Source: Clostridia bacterium
GTDB taxonomy: Bacteria; Bacillota_A; Clostridia; Christensenellales; Aristaeellaceae
Assembly: GCA_017509065.1 (NCBI GenBank)
Contig: JAFWQM010000021.1
Coordinates: 1 to 47,315, forward strand
Length of the DNA stretch: 47,315 bases
Direction: 5' to 3'
Shown here: in pieces, positions 31,212-39,977 of the stretch
How positions within the stretch are numbered: position 1 is the stretch's first letter
How the letters are laid out: every line of letters begins with the position of its first letter
The notes under the pieces: generated by a model
The model's input: the letters and a program-made list of their open reading frames with translations, nothing else
What the model was told of the DNA's origin: nothing
Databases searched by the model: none
Position numbers and translations under genes: made by a program

Positions 31212-33497
31212 TCAGCGGCCTGCCAGCGGAATGCGCGCGCTCCGGCCAGCCTGCGGGATGGAACAGGGGCAGCCGTAGATTTTTATGGTCATGGCTTCGC
31301 CCTCCAGCAGCGTCAGAACGCATTCCGTTCCGTTTACTTCCAGAGAAAGCAAGCGGTTCTGCCAGCTGAAACGGAAAGAATAGCCCGTCCATTTGGAGGG
31401 GAGCCACGGACTGATGCTCAGTTCATCCTCATGCAGACGCAGACCCGCAAACCCGTTGACGACAGCCATATAGTTGCCGCCCATGTTGGCTGTGTGGATG
31501 CCGTCCCGGGTGTTATGGTGCGCGTTCACGAGGTCGGCTGTCAGGCTGTCGCCAAAATATTGCTCGGCTTTTTCGCGCTTGCCAAGCTGCGAAGCCACGA
31601 TGCTGAAAATACAGGTAGACAGGGAGGAATCGTGAGTGGTGATTTTTTCGTAGTAATCAAAGGATCGGCCGGCGGTTTCCCGGTCAGCGACGCCGTCAAA
31701 GATAAAATAGGCCAGCACCGTATCCGGCTGCTTGCAAACCTGATAGCGATACAGGTGCAGCGGATGGTAATGCAGCAGCAGCGGGAAATTCTCCCTGGGC
31801 GTCGCGTCCAGATCCCAGACGGGTTTATCGAGGAAGGAATCATCCTGGGGATTGATGCCCAGCTTTTCGTCATAGGGCAGATACATGGCGTCCGCCGCCT
31901 GGGACATGGCGTCCAGCTCCTGCTGGGATACGTTCATGCGCTCGCGCCAGGCCGGATATTCCGCCTGCGTTTCGATCATCCTGACTGCTTTCACCGCCCA
32001 GCGCATATTGTACTGGGCGCAGGCGTTGGTGTAGAAATTATTGTTGACCATGCAGGTGTATTCGTCCGGGCCGGTCACGTCATGGATGCGGAAGCTGCCC
32101 TCCACCCAGTTCCCCAGATCCATCCAAAGTCTTGCCGTTTCAAGCAGGATTTCCGCCCCGTAACGCAGCATAAATTCCATATCGCCGGTGCACATCCAAT
32201 ACTCCGTGACGGCATAGGCGATGGCGCCGTTGATATGATACTGCGCGGTGCCGGAAGGGAAATATCCGCTGCATTCTTTCCCGCCGATGGTTCGCCAGGG
32301 ATAAAGCGCTCCCTGAGCATGACCCAGCAGGCGGGCATTGTCCCGCGCGGCGGGGAGAATGGAGTAGCGGTACAGCAGCAGCTGTCTCGCGATTTGCGGA
32401 GAGGTCAGCAAAAAGTAAGGGAACATATACATTTCGGTATCCCAGAAATAGTGTCCCTCATAGCCTTCGCCTGAAAGCCCCTTCGCGGCGATGCTGCATT
32501 GGCCGTCCCGGCCGGCGGACTGGAGCAGCTGATACATATTGAACAGCATGGCGATATGATCCTGCTCGTTTCCGTCGATGCGCATATCGGCCCGATGCCA
32601 GAAATCGTTAAGGAACTCCCGCTGCCGCTGATACAGCGCCGGCAAAGCGCCCCGGACCTTTTGCATACAGGCTTTTGCTTCGGCTTCCGGAGAGGCGTAT
32701 CGGCGGCTCTCCGTGATCACGGTATATTTGATCAGGCGCAGGGTCTGGCCTTCCGCCGCTTGTAGGCAGGCTGTCCATTCAGCGCTGTGATCATCGGGAT
32801 GATAGGTCCATTGGGCATCCGCGCTTGGATTCAGATCATGCGCCACGGCCGTGCAGAGGGTAAAACCGGTCTCCTGGGTGCGAACGGAGAGCAGGCTCAC
32901 ATCCCCCAGCATTTCATGGCCCGCGGGCTGCAGGCGGCAGGCATTGTCCGAAGCCAGGCGTGGATCGTCGGCATCCGCATAATTGCGAACCAGCGCCTTC
33001 TGTAAAGAAGTGACGCGAATGACGCCGGTAAAATTCAGCGGCGTGATTTCGCACTCCTGGGTAAACAAATTGGGCACATCGAACGATGCCATGCGCCGGA
33101 AAATCAGGCGCAGCCGCTTTCCCCCGGGCGAAAGCCACGTCACCCGTCTTTCCGTGATGCCCGCGTCCATATCCAGGACGCGCTCGATCTCCTCCACCGT
33201 ACCGGTGAACAGGGAGAAGTTTTCCCCCTCCGCTTCAACGAGAATGGTTTGCGTGTCCGCCACGTTCAGCATGGCTTCCTTGTCTTCCGTCAGACCGTAC
33301 AGCTTTTCCGCCTGCTTCATGGGAATGATGTCAAAAAAACCGTTGACGTACATTCCCCGCATGCTTTTAAACTGCGTGCCTTCCTCCAGCGTGCCGCGCA
33401 CGCCCAGGTAGCCGTTTGCGTTATGAAACAGCGTTTCCTGCTGGGACAAACGGTCTTCATTGAGCGGGAATTGCTGTTCGCTATATATTCTGGCCAT
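31212..33497 (-). CDS. GH65 disaccharide phosphorylase (copy 2)
   Basis: Glycoside hydrolase family 65 inverting phosphorylase, 761 residues, cytosolic. It should cleave an alpha-glucobiose (maltose, kojibiose, nigerose or trehalose class) with phosphate to beta-glucose 1-phosphate and glucose. Features are the N-terminal beta-sandwich (NANGYLGVRGTLEEG), KGLSGEGYEGHYFWDTEMYMFPYF of the (alpha/alpha)6 barrel, the general acid Glu479 in DVTGPDEYTCMVNNN, and the phosphate-site TTHDSSLS. AAGGAG lies seven bases before the ATG. It is the last gene of the LacI-transporter-GH65-pgmB locus. Linkage specificity cannot be read by eye. Confidence 0.9.
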   Translation of the reverse strand: MARIYSEQQFPLNEDRLSQQETLFHNANGYLGVRGTLEEGTQFKSMRGMYVNGFFDIIPMKQAEKLYGLTEDKEAMLNVADTQTILVEAEGENFSLFTGTVEEIERVLDMDAGITERRVTWLSPGGKRLRLIFRRMASFDVPNLFTQECEITPLNFTGVIRVTSLQKALVRNYADADDPRLASDNACRLQPAGHEMLGDVSLLSVRTQETGFTLCTAVAHDLNPSADAQWTYHPDDHSAEWTACLQAAEGQTLRLIKYTVITESRRYASPEAEAKACMQKVRGALPALYQRQREFLNDFWHRADMRIDGNEQDHIAMLFNMYQLLQSAGRDGQCSIAAKGLSGEGYEGHYFWDTEMYMFPYFLLTSPQIARQLLLYRYSILPAARDNARLLGHAQGALYPWRTIGGKECSGYFPSGTAQYHINGAIAYAVTEYWMCTGDMEFMLRYGAEILLETARLWMDLGNWVEGSFRIHDVTGPDEYTCMVNNNFYTNACAQYNMRWAVKAVRMIETQAEYPAWRERMNVSQQELDAMSQAADAMYLPYDEKLGINPQDDSFLDKPVWDLDATPRENFPLLLHYHPLHLYRYQVCKQPDTVLAYFIFDGVADRETAGRSFDYYEKITTHDSSLSTCIFSIVASQLGKREKAEQYFGDSLTADLVNAHHNTRDGIHTANMGGNYMAVVNGFAGLRLHEDELSISPWLPSKWTGYSFRFSWQNRLLSLEVNGTECVLTLLEGEAMTIKIYGCPCSIPQAGRSARIPLAGR

Positions 33498-33534
33498 CTT
33501 ATTTCTCCTTATCCTTTTGCTTCACTGCCGTTCA

Positions 33535-34173
33535 TCAGTCGATCAGGAACAGTAGATCAGAGAACTTCGTCAAATGGAGAACCGCCCGGGTATCCTCTTT
33601 TGCGTCTCCAATGGCGGCGCAGTCAAACCCGCCTGCCACGGCAGCTTCGACGCCCGCATGGGCGTCCTCCACCACCAGGCAAACATCAGGCGGTAAGCCG
33701 ATAAACTCCGCCGCTTTCAGGAATACTTCGGGGTGCGGTTTGGAATGGGTGATACAGTTGCCGTCGGCGATCGCGTCAAAGAAATCGCCCAGGCCGATGC
33801 GTTCCAGAATGAAGGGCGTGTTTTTGCTGGAAGAGCCGATGGCCAGCCTGACGCCCTGTTCTCTCAGCTTGAGCAGGGTGCTTTTTACGTCCTCCGGCAA
33901 ATCGGCGGGAGACATTTGCGCCAGCAGCGTCCGGTAATTATTGTTTTTTTCTTCCGCGAAAACCGCTTTTTCTTCGTCCGTGTAGGTTTTATCGCTCTTT
34001 TCCAGGATGATGTCCAGGCTGGCCATGCGGCTCACACCCCTGAGCAGGTTGTTCCGCTCCCGGTCGAAGGGGATGCCTAAGCGATCCGCCAGCGCTTTCC
34101 AGGCCAGATAGTGATATTCGTCCGTGGAGCAGATCACTCCGTCCAGATCAAAAATGATGCCTTTGTACTTCAT
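33535..34173 (-). CDS. pgmB: Beta-phosphoglucomutase
   Basis: HAD-family enzyme converting beta-glucose 1-phosphate to glucose 6-phosphate, the step needed after an inverting GH65 phosphorylase. The 212-residue protein has the nucleophile loop IFDLDGVICST, the cap-domain signature LRGVSRMASLDIIL specific to beta-PGM, IGSSSKNTPFIL (motif II), HSKPHPEVFL (motif III Lys) and VVEDAHAGVEAA (motif IV). AAGGGG lies seven bases before ATG 34173. It sits between the two GH65 genes, which fixes its role. Confidence 0.94.
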   Translation of the reverse strand: MKYKGIIFDLDGVICSTDEYHYLAWKALADRLGIPFDRERNNLLRGVSRMASLDIILEKSDKTYTDEEKAVFAEEKNNNYRTLLAQMSPADLPEDVKSTLLKLREQGVRLAIGSSSKNTPFILERIGLGDFFDAIADGNCITHSKPHPEVFLKAAEFIGLPPDVCLVVEDAHAGVEAAVAGGFDCAAIGDAKEDTRAVLHLTKFSDLLFLID

Positions 34174-34210
34174 GATGCTTCCCCTTTCCAATTGCGCAGG
34201 TAACGGGGGA

Positions 34211-34285
34211 GTTTTCTGGGGGAAACCATTCTTTGAAGGTCAAAGAATGGTTTCCCCCAGACCCCCTTCCAAGAAAACCATAGGA
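34211..34285 (+). repeat. Dispersed hairpin repeat, copy C
   Basis: A perfect 21-bp stem (34216-34236 with 34240-34260) with an AGG loop and the tail ACCCCCTTCCAAGAAAACCATAGG. Relative to copy B both arms carry matching changes (CCGCTC to CCATTC, and the complement), so pairing is preserved. It lies inside the catabolic operon between the first GH65 gene and pgmB, oriented opposite to transcription. Confidence 0.82.
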
Positions 34286-34337
34286 GGAACGATGTAATTC
34301 CTAATTTGAAATGATATCCAAACTATTCTTGTTTCCC

Positions 34338-36680
34338 TCACTCGGCATGTTCGACGGTTTCGCCGGGCTTGCAGGCGCGTTTCTGACCGCACAGCACGAA
34401 ATCCACCGCCTGGTCTCCCCCGTTGGTCACCGCGGTCTCGCCGCTCCGGATGCGCACCGTCAGGCGCTGGCCGCGCCAGCACAGGGGGAATTGCAGGCTG
34501 CTCCAGGTTTCGGGAAGCCGGGGGGCGATATGCAGCTCATCTCCCACCACCCGAACGCCGCCGAAGCCGTACACCGCGCATTGCCACAGCCCGCCCATGG
34601 AAGCGGAATGAATGCCCATGTCGGAGGTGTTCATAGCGGGGCCCAGGTCGATATTCCCGCAGCCCGCGAAGAAATCATAGGCGGTTTTCGCTTCGCCCAA
34701 ATCGGCGGCCAATACGCAGTGGGTGGATTTGGAGAGGGAGGAATCGTGGAGGGTACGGGATTCGTAATAATAATAGTTTTTTACCTTCACGTCGTGGGGG
34801 AACAGATCGTCCATGAGGAGCAGCAGCATCAGGGTATCCGCCTGCTTATGCACCTGGAAGGTAGAAATCTGCTCGTTGTTGTAATCCTGATAGATCGTGC
34901 CCACCTGCTTGGCGGTTTTGTAGGGAGCCAGATCAACGGCAGTCAAATCGAAGTAGCCGTCGAACTGGGGCACAATGCCGTTTTCGTCGGGCCGGGGCAG
35001 ATACATCCCGTCCAGCACCCGCCGGAAATCCTTCCGGCAGGCGGCGAAATCAAACTGAGCGCTTAAGCGGCGGTACACTTCGTCCTGCCGCTTTTCCAAT
35101 TCTTCCATGGCCCACAGACCCAGTTTTAAGTTGTTGGCGGCCATATAATTGGTGTAGGCGTTGTTGTTTACATGCTCCTTGTATTCGTCGGGGCCGATCA
35201 CGTCCAAGATCACATATGCCTGCCTGCTCTCGTCCCAGGTAGGGCGGCTGGCCCAGAAGCGGGCGGTATCGATGAGCATTTCCCAGCCATAGCGGTTCAT
35301 GAAGTCCTCGTCGCCCGTGACGGCATAGTACAGCTGCACGGCAAAGGCCACATCGGCGGTGATGTGCTGCTCGATCATGCCGGTGAGGATGGGGATGGGT
35401 TTGCCTGTCAGGATATCCGCGGAGCCCAGCAGAGGCGTTACTTCTCCGTCGTCGATCCAGGCCGCTTCCCACGGATACATGGCCCCGCCATAGCCGTTTT
35501 CCTTCGCCTTTTTCCGGGCCCCGAAAAGGCCCTCGTAGCGGTAGCGCAGCAGGGTCCGGGCGGCAGCGGGCTGGGTGAGGATGAAATAGGGCAGGATGAA
35601 GATTTCCGTGTCCCAGAAGGAATGGCCCTTATAGCCCTCGCCGGTCATGCCCTTGGCCCCGATACCCACCCTGAAATCGTCCTTCTTGACCATGATGTTC
35701 AGATGGTACAGGGCAAAACGCAGCAGAAGCTGATCGAAGGGACGGCTGGATTCCACCTGAATGTCCGCTTCCTTCCAGAGATCCAGCCAGGCGGAGACGC
35801 TTTCGTTTAGGACGGCTTCGTAACCCTTGGCCAAAACTTCCTCCAGCAGATTCAGGCCGTCCTGCTCCGCTTGGGCGGCGGCGTTCTCCTGGCCGTGATA
35901 TTTCAGGTCGCGGCTGGTGGTGACGCAGGTGAGCTTTTCCACGGTCAGGGTCTGGCCCTGCTTCACCCGGAACAGGGCTTTCGTGCCTAAATAACGCCGG
36001 TCGATCACCGGCAGCTGCCTGTCCGGTTTTACGGCCTGTTCCCCGACGCGATAGGAGAAGGCGGTGTGCAGGCAGCAAATCACATGGGATTGAATGGTTT
36101 CCGAGGTCATGCGCAGCACCCGGCCGTCCATCATCCGCTTGTCGCCCTCTAAGAAATGCTGGGAGCCGGTGCAGGAAACCTGCCCGTCGATGCCGCTTTC
36201 CAGGGTGATTTCGCAACCCCCGTCCAGGGGCGTGACCTGGGCGCGGATGCCCATGAGATGTTCATTTTTCAAAGACACAAACCGGTCAAAGGAAAAGCGG
36301 AAGCGCTTCCCGTCTGGCCGCGTCCAAAGGAAGGAACGGATGAGAACGCCGGTCTGCAGATCCATGACCCGCAGATAATCCTTGGTTTCTCCCCGATCCA
36401 TGGCAAAGGGATGGCTGTCCAGGCGGAAATACAGATTCGTCACGTCCGGCAGGTTGGGCAGCTCGCACACCTCGTTTTCCCCGAAGCGGTCAAAGGTGCC
36501 CGTTACCAGCAGGTCGCGGGTCTGGCCCACGTATTTTTCTTCCAGCGCGGCCCGCTGGCCCAAATAACCGTTGCCCTGACAGAAGATGGCCTCGCATTTT
36601 CCCTGATGGTCGATATCAAAGTCCGTTTCGGCGACGAGCCAGTTAGCCTTCTCGCCGATGCCCAAATCGTATTTCAGCAT
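34338..36680 (-). CDS. GH65 disaccharide phosphorylase (copy 1)
   Basis: A second GH65 enzyme of 780 residues, clearly diverged from the other copy. The N-terminal domain has FCQGNGYLGQRAALEEKY. The catalytic barrel has KGMTGEGYKGHSFWDTEIFILPYF, the general acid Glu499 in DVIGPDEYKEHVNNNAYTN, QVHKQADTLMLL and the phosphate site TLHDSSLSKSTH. The sequence style suggests a kojibiose/nigerose-phosphorylase-like enzyme, a weak inference. Two different GH65 enzymes plus one beta-PGM suggest use of more than one alpha-glucobiose linkage. AAGGA lies about 12 bases before the ATG. Confidence 0.9.
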   Translation of the reverse strand: MLKYDLGIGEKANWLVAETDFDIDHQGKCEAIFCQGNGYLGQRAALEEKYVGQTRDLLVTGTFDRFGENEVCELPNLPDVTNLYFRLDSHPFAMDRGETKDYLRVMDLQTGVLIRSFLWTRPDGKRFRFSFDRFVSLKNEHLMGIRAQVTPLDGGCEITLESGIDGQVSCTGSQHFLEGDKRMMDGRVLRMTSETIQSHVICCLHTAFSYRVGEQAVKPDRQLPVIDRRYLGTKALFRVKQGQTLTVEKLTCVTTSRDLKYHGQENAAAQAEQDGLNLLEEVLAKGYEAVLNESVSAWLDLWKEADIQVESSRPFDQLLLRFALYHLNIMVKKDDFRVGIGAKGMTGEGYKGHSFWDTEIFILPYFILTQPAAARTLLRYRYEGLFGARKKAKENGYGGAMYPWEAAWIDDGEVTPLLGSADILTGKPIPILTGMIEQHITADVAFAVQLYYAVTGDEDFMNRYGWEMLIDTARFWASRPTWDESRQAYVILDVIGPDEYKEHVNNNAYTNYMAANNLKLGLWAMEELEKRQDEVYRRLSAQFDFAACRKDFRRVLDGMYLPRPDENGIVPQFDGYFDLTAVDLAPYKTAKQVGTIYQDYNNEQISTFQVHKQADTLMLLLLMDDLFPHDVKVKNYYYYESRTLHDSSLSKSTHCVLAADLGEAKTAYDFFAGCGNIDLGPAMNTSDMGIHSASMGGLWQCAVYGFGGVRVVGDELHIAPRLPETWSSLQFPLCWRGQRLTVRIRSGETAVTNGGDQAVDFVLCGQKRACKPGETVEHAE

Positions 36681-36711
36681 GGTTCAGCCATTCCTTTCCC
36701 TTGGTAGATAA

Positions 36712-37608
36712 TCAGCCTTTTACAGCGGATCCAGCCACGGAAGCCTGCACCTGCTCCTGCGCCAGCATGTAGATGATGATGCCGGGCAGAACAACCAGCG
36801 TCAAAGCGGCGAACATACGGGTGTAGTCGTAGGAGAACGCCTGGTTGAAGGAGGCAAGGGACACAGGCAGGGTGCGGTTTTCCGCGGAGGAGGTGAGCAG
36901 GGAGGCGAAATAATACTCGTTCCAGTTGCCCAGGAACATGAGGATGCCGGCGGTAAAAATGCCGGTCTTGGCCAGGGGCATGTTGATCTGCCAGAAGGTG
37001 CGGAAGAAACTGGCTCCGTCGATTTCGGCGGCTTCGTTCAGTTCCTTGGGAATGGAGGAGAAATTGGAGCGGAGAATGAACAGGCTGCTGGCGATGGAGC
37101 CGGAAAGATACACCAGGAACAGGCCCGTCTTGGTATCGTACAGGTTCAGTGCCATGATGAGGCTGAAAATGGGCTGGGTCTTGGTGTGGCCGGGCACCAG
37201 CAGGGTGACGGTGAGCAGCACGTAGATCAGGTTTTTAAAGGGGAAATTGTACTTGGCGATCACGTAGGAGCTCATGGACAGCAGGATCATGGCCACCACC
37301 GTGGAGGAAGTGGCGATGGTGAATGAGTTGATGGCGTATGTGCCGAAGTTGAACTGGGTGATGACCTTTTCGTATGCGTCGAAGTTAAAGGTGTCCGGCA
37401 GGGAGAAGGGCGAGCCGAGAATGGCCCCGTTGGATTTAAAGGAGGACATGATGACCCACACGATGGGCCCTAAGGATACCAGCACGATGAAAGCCAGCAC
37501 CAGATAAGCAAAAACGAGATAAACAATCCGGCCGGGGGTCAGTTGCTTCTTTACCATGCCTTCCGAACCCTTCAATGCTTTTTTGTTCTTTTTGATTGCC
37601 GTTGTCAT
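36712..37608 (-). CDS. Sugar ABC transporter permease (MalG type)
   Basis: CUT1-family carbohydrate permease, 298 residues, six predicted helices. The EAA loop EIDGASFFRTFWQINMPLAKTG is typical of MalG-like subunits, as is the C-terminal MFAALTLVVLPGIIIYMLAQEQVQASVAGSAVKG, which matches the docking tail. GGAGG lies seven bases before the ATG. It follows the MalF-type gene by 16 bases. No ATPase gene is in the locus, so a shared MsmX/MsmK-type ATPase probably energises it. Confidence 0.93.
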   Translation of the reverse strand: MTTAIKKNKKALKGSEGMVKKQLTPGRIVYLVFAYLVLAFIVLVSLGPIVWVIMSSFKSNGAILGSPFSLPDTFNFDAYEKVITQFNFGTYAINSFTIATSSTVVAMILLSMSSYVIAKYNFPFKNLIYVLLTVTLLVPGHTKTQPIFSLIMALNLYDTKTGLFLVYLSGSIASSLFILRSNFSSIPKELNEAAEIDGASFFRTFWQINMPLAKTGIFTAGILMFLGNWNEYYFASLLTSSAENRTLPVSLASFNQAFSYDYTRMFAALTLVVLPGIIIYMLAQEQVQASVAGSAVKG

Positions 37609-37624
37609 GCCGTTCCCTCCTTTC

Positions 37625-38524
37625 TCAGTACACCGGATCGTTCATGCGGAATACCCGGTTGATGACCAGCATAACCAGGATGCCGAACACGAACATCAGG
37701 AGCGCCACGGCGTTGGCAAGGCCGTAGTTATAGTCCGTAGTCGCCTTCACCAGCAGCAGCGCCAGGGAGTTGGTGTCGGTGCCGGGGCCGCCGCGGGAGG
37801 TCAGGGCGATGTTTTCATACATGGCGATTCGGGAGGTGACGGACAGGATCACGCCCGTGCCGATGGAATTGCGGCACAGGGGAATGTCAATGTGCAGCGT
37901 GCGCTGCCAGCCCAGGGCCCCGTCGATTTCGGCCGCTTCATGCAGCTCCGTGGGGATCGCCATCAGGTCGGCCAGCACGATGAGGGTGACGATGACGGCG
38001 TAGAACAGCCAGGTATAAGTGATGGCCCAGAAAGCCGCAGGGGATTCATAGAACCAGTTCACGCTGAAGGAAGGATTGAACCAGCGGATGATGCCGTTGA
38101 GCAGGCCGAAATCATTGTTGAAGATAAAGCGGTAAATCATAGCCCAGGCGGCGGCGGAAATCACGTTAGGCACCATGTACACGGCGCGGACGAATTTCCA
38201 GCCTCTCAGCTTCTGGTACAGCAGGAAAGCCACCAGCGCGCCGATGCCCACGTGGGCGGTCATGGCGATGAGCGACCACCACCAAAGGTTTCGCATGGAA
38301 GGCGCGAAGCCGCGCATTTTGAACAGGCGGTTGAAGTTGACGAAGGGATTGGCAATATCGAATTTCGGCGCGTTATATCCGTCCCAGGAGGTGAATGCCG
38401 TAATAAGAACCTGGATGATGGGATAGAGATAAAACATGCAGAACAGGATCAGCGTAGGCAGCAGAAACAGATAAATCTTCGGGAAATGCCGTTTTTCCAG
38501 CCGGGAATACTGGGCTTTCGCCAA
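37625..38524 (-). CDS. Sugar ABC transporter permease (MalF type)
   Basis: Partner CUT1 permease, 299 residues. It has an N-terminal helix (IYLFLLPTLILFCMFYLYPI), the EAA loop EIDGALGWQRTLHIDIPLCRNSIG and further membrane helices. The start is TTG at 38524, set by AGGAGG eight bases upstream (38534-38539); no ATG is near and the reading frame begins there. It lies between the binding protein (with an intervening hairpin) and the MalG-type permease. Confidence 0.92.
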   Translation of the reverse strand: MAKAQYSRLEKRHFPKIYLFLLPTLILFCMFYLYPIIQVLITAFTSWDGYNAPKFDIANPFVNFNRLFKMRGFAPSMRNLWWWSLIAMTAHVGIGALVAFLLYQKLRGWKFVRAVYMVPNVISAAAWAMIYRFIFNNDFGLLNGIIRWFNPSFSVNWFYESPAAFWAITYTWLFYAVIVTLIVLADLMAIPTELHEAAEIDGALGWQRTLHIDIPLCRNSIGTGVILSVTSRIAMYENIALTSRGGPGTDTNSLALLLVKATTDYNYGLANAVALLMFVFGILVMLVINRVFRMNDPVY

Positions 38525-38573
38525 GGGAACTCCCTCCTTTGGGCCGCGATGAGGCCTGAAATGGATAGAGAAA

Positions 38574-38610
38574 GGGGCTCCTGCCCGGCGTGAGGCAGGA
38601 CAGGAGCCCC
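38574..38610 (-). terminator. Intra-operon hairpin after the binding-protein gene
   Basis: GGGGCTCCTG (38574-38583) pairs exactly with CAGGAGCCCC (38601-38610) around a 17-base loop, with short T-tracts on both strands (TTTCT on the minus strand). It lies 16 bases downstream of the binding-protein stop. Such hairpins commonly stabilise the binding-protein message and lower downstream permease expression. Confidence 0.7.
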
Positions 38611-38626
38611 TTTTTTATGCGTATGA

Positions 38627-39919
38627 TCAGTCGAGACGGGTTTCTTCCGCGGCGATGGTGAGCTCGGCGCAGAACTGTTCAGGGGTCATATTGCCGTTGA
38701 TCAGGTTGGGCAGCAGGGTGCCGAATTCGGTGTCGCTGACGGAGGAGGGCACGCAGTCGCCGAAGCTGGGGCAAATGATGGTGTCGGCCTTCACGGCGTT
38801 CACATATTCATACATGAGGGGATTTTCGAGAGCGGAGGCCTGATAGGCTTCGCTGACGGTCATGTTGGGAGATACGCCGCCTTCGGCCAGCATGTAAGCT
38901 TCCAGCTCTTCCTGGGTCATCATGAAGGCGATGAAGGCTTTGGCAACTTCCTGCTCCTTTTCGGAGGCGTTGGCGGGAATCCACCAGCCGAAGCCGTCGG
39001 TGTTGGCCAGGGCTACGTTGCCGGGCAGCACGGCGCCGCGCACAGTGGAGCCGTCAAAGCCGTTGGACCACTTGCCGTTGTCCTCCAGGAAATCGCCTAC
39101 CATCCAGGAGCCGTTGGCGATCACGGCGGCCTGCTTGCTCATGAAGGCGTTGGCGGCGTCGGCGTACACCGCGCCGATGGTGTTGGCGGAGGCCACGGTC
39201 TGGAGCAGCTTCTGCAGCTTGGCGGTGGCGTTCACGATGGCGGGCACGTTGAAGTCGTAGATCTTATCCACGGTGTGGGCGGACAGCAGCTCCGCGCCGC
39301 CCTCTTCCACGGCGATCAGGCTGGAATACACCAGCATGGTGGTCCAGGCGTTTTCACCGGTCATGAAAGCGATCTTGTTGTCGCCGATGGCGGCCACGAA
39401 TTCATCCCAGCTCATGTCGGCGGGGGTCTTATCACCCAGGTCGATCATCGCGCCGTTGTAGTACATGCCCATGGGGCGCACGACGGGGAAGCTGACGGAG
39501 AACAGCTGGCCGTCCGCGGTGGTGTTGTAGGCCCGGTTGCTGTCGATGATCAGGGCGTCCAGCTCGGGATTCTCCGCCACGAAGCTGGTCAGATCCAGGA
39601 ACAGGTGGTTGGGAATGACCACGTTCTTGATCCATTCGGTCTCGCCGCCTTCGATCAGGGCGGGCAGCTTGTTCTGCTGGCCCAGCTGCTTGATCTTTTC
39701 AGCGTACATATCCTGGGTCAGTTCTTCGATGGTGATGTGGTACTTGCCCTCGTAGAGCTTGTTGAACCGTTCCACCTGGGGCAGGAAGAACACTGCGCCG
39801 ACGTTTTCACCGCTCTTGTAGTGGGGCACGGTGATGGAGATCACGTCGTCGGCCAAGGCGAAGGAAGCGACGCTCAGCAGCATGGCAGCTGCCAGAATCA
39901 GGGAAAGAACCTTTTTCAT
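38627..39919 (-). CDS. Carbohydrate ABC substrate-binding protein
   Basis: Family 1 (CUT1) extracellular solute-binding protein, 430 residues. The signal peptide is MKKVLSLILAAAMLLSVASFALA, with cleavage before DDV. There is no Cys lipobox, unusual for a Gram-positive binding protein, so it may be anchored by an uncleaved helix or released. Typical segments are VERFNKLYEGKYHITIEEL, IANGSWMVGDFL and GFGWWIPANASEKEQEVAKAFIAFMMT. AGGAGG lies eight bases before ATG 39919; the frame upstream is not needed. An alpha-glucobiose ligand is inferred from the operon. Confidence 0.92.
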   Translation of the reverse strand: MKKVLSLILAAAMLLSVASFALADDVISITVPHYKSGENVGAVFFLPQVERFNKLYEGKYHITIEELTQDMYAEKIKQLGQQNKLPALIEGGETEWIKNVVIPNHLFLDLTSFVAENPELDALIIDSNRAYNTTADGQLFSVSFPVVRPMGMYYNGAMIDLGDKTPADMSWDEFVAAIGDNKIAFMTGENAWTTMLVYSSLIAVEEGGAELLSAHTVDKIYDFNVPAIVNATAKLQKLLQTVASANTIGAVYADAANAFMSKQAAVIANGSWMVGDFLEDNGKWSNGFDGSTVRGAVLPGNVALANTDGFGWWIPANASEKEQEVAKAFIAFMMTQEELEAYMLAEGGVSPNMTVSEAYQASALENPLMYEYVNAVKADTIICPSFGDCVPSSVSDTEFGTLLPNLINGNMTPEQFCAELTIAAEETRLD

Positions 39920-39947
39920 GGGGTAGTCCTCCTTTTTTATTTTCAAA

Positions 39948-39961
39948 GACGAACGTCCGTC
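39948..39961. promoter_or_regulatory. 14-bp palindrome before the binding-protein gene
   Basis: GACGAACGTCCGTC is palindromic except at two symmetric positions (GACGnACGTnCGTC), centred on ACGT. It lies in the 58-base gap between the LacI-type regulator stop and the binding-protein start. It could be an operator for an internal promoter, but no clear -10 is visible there. Confidence 0.35.
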
Positions 39962-39977
39962 GCCTCTGAGTTCGTTT

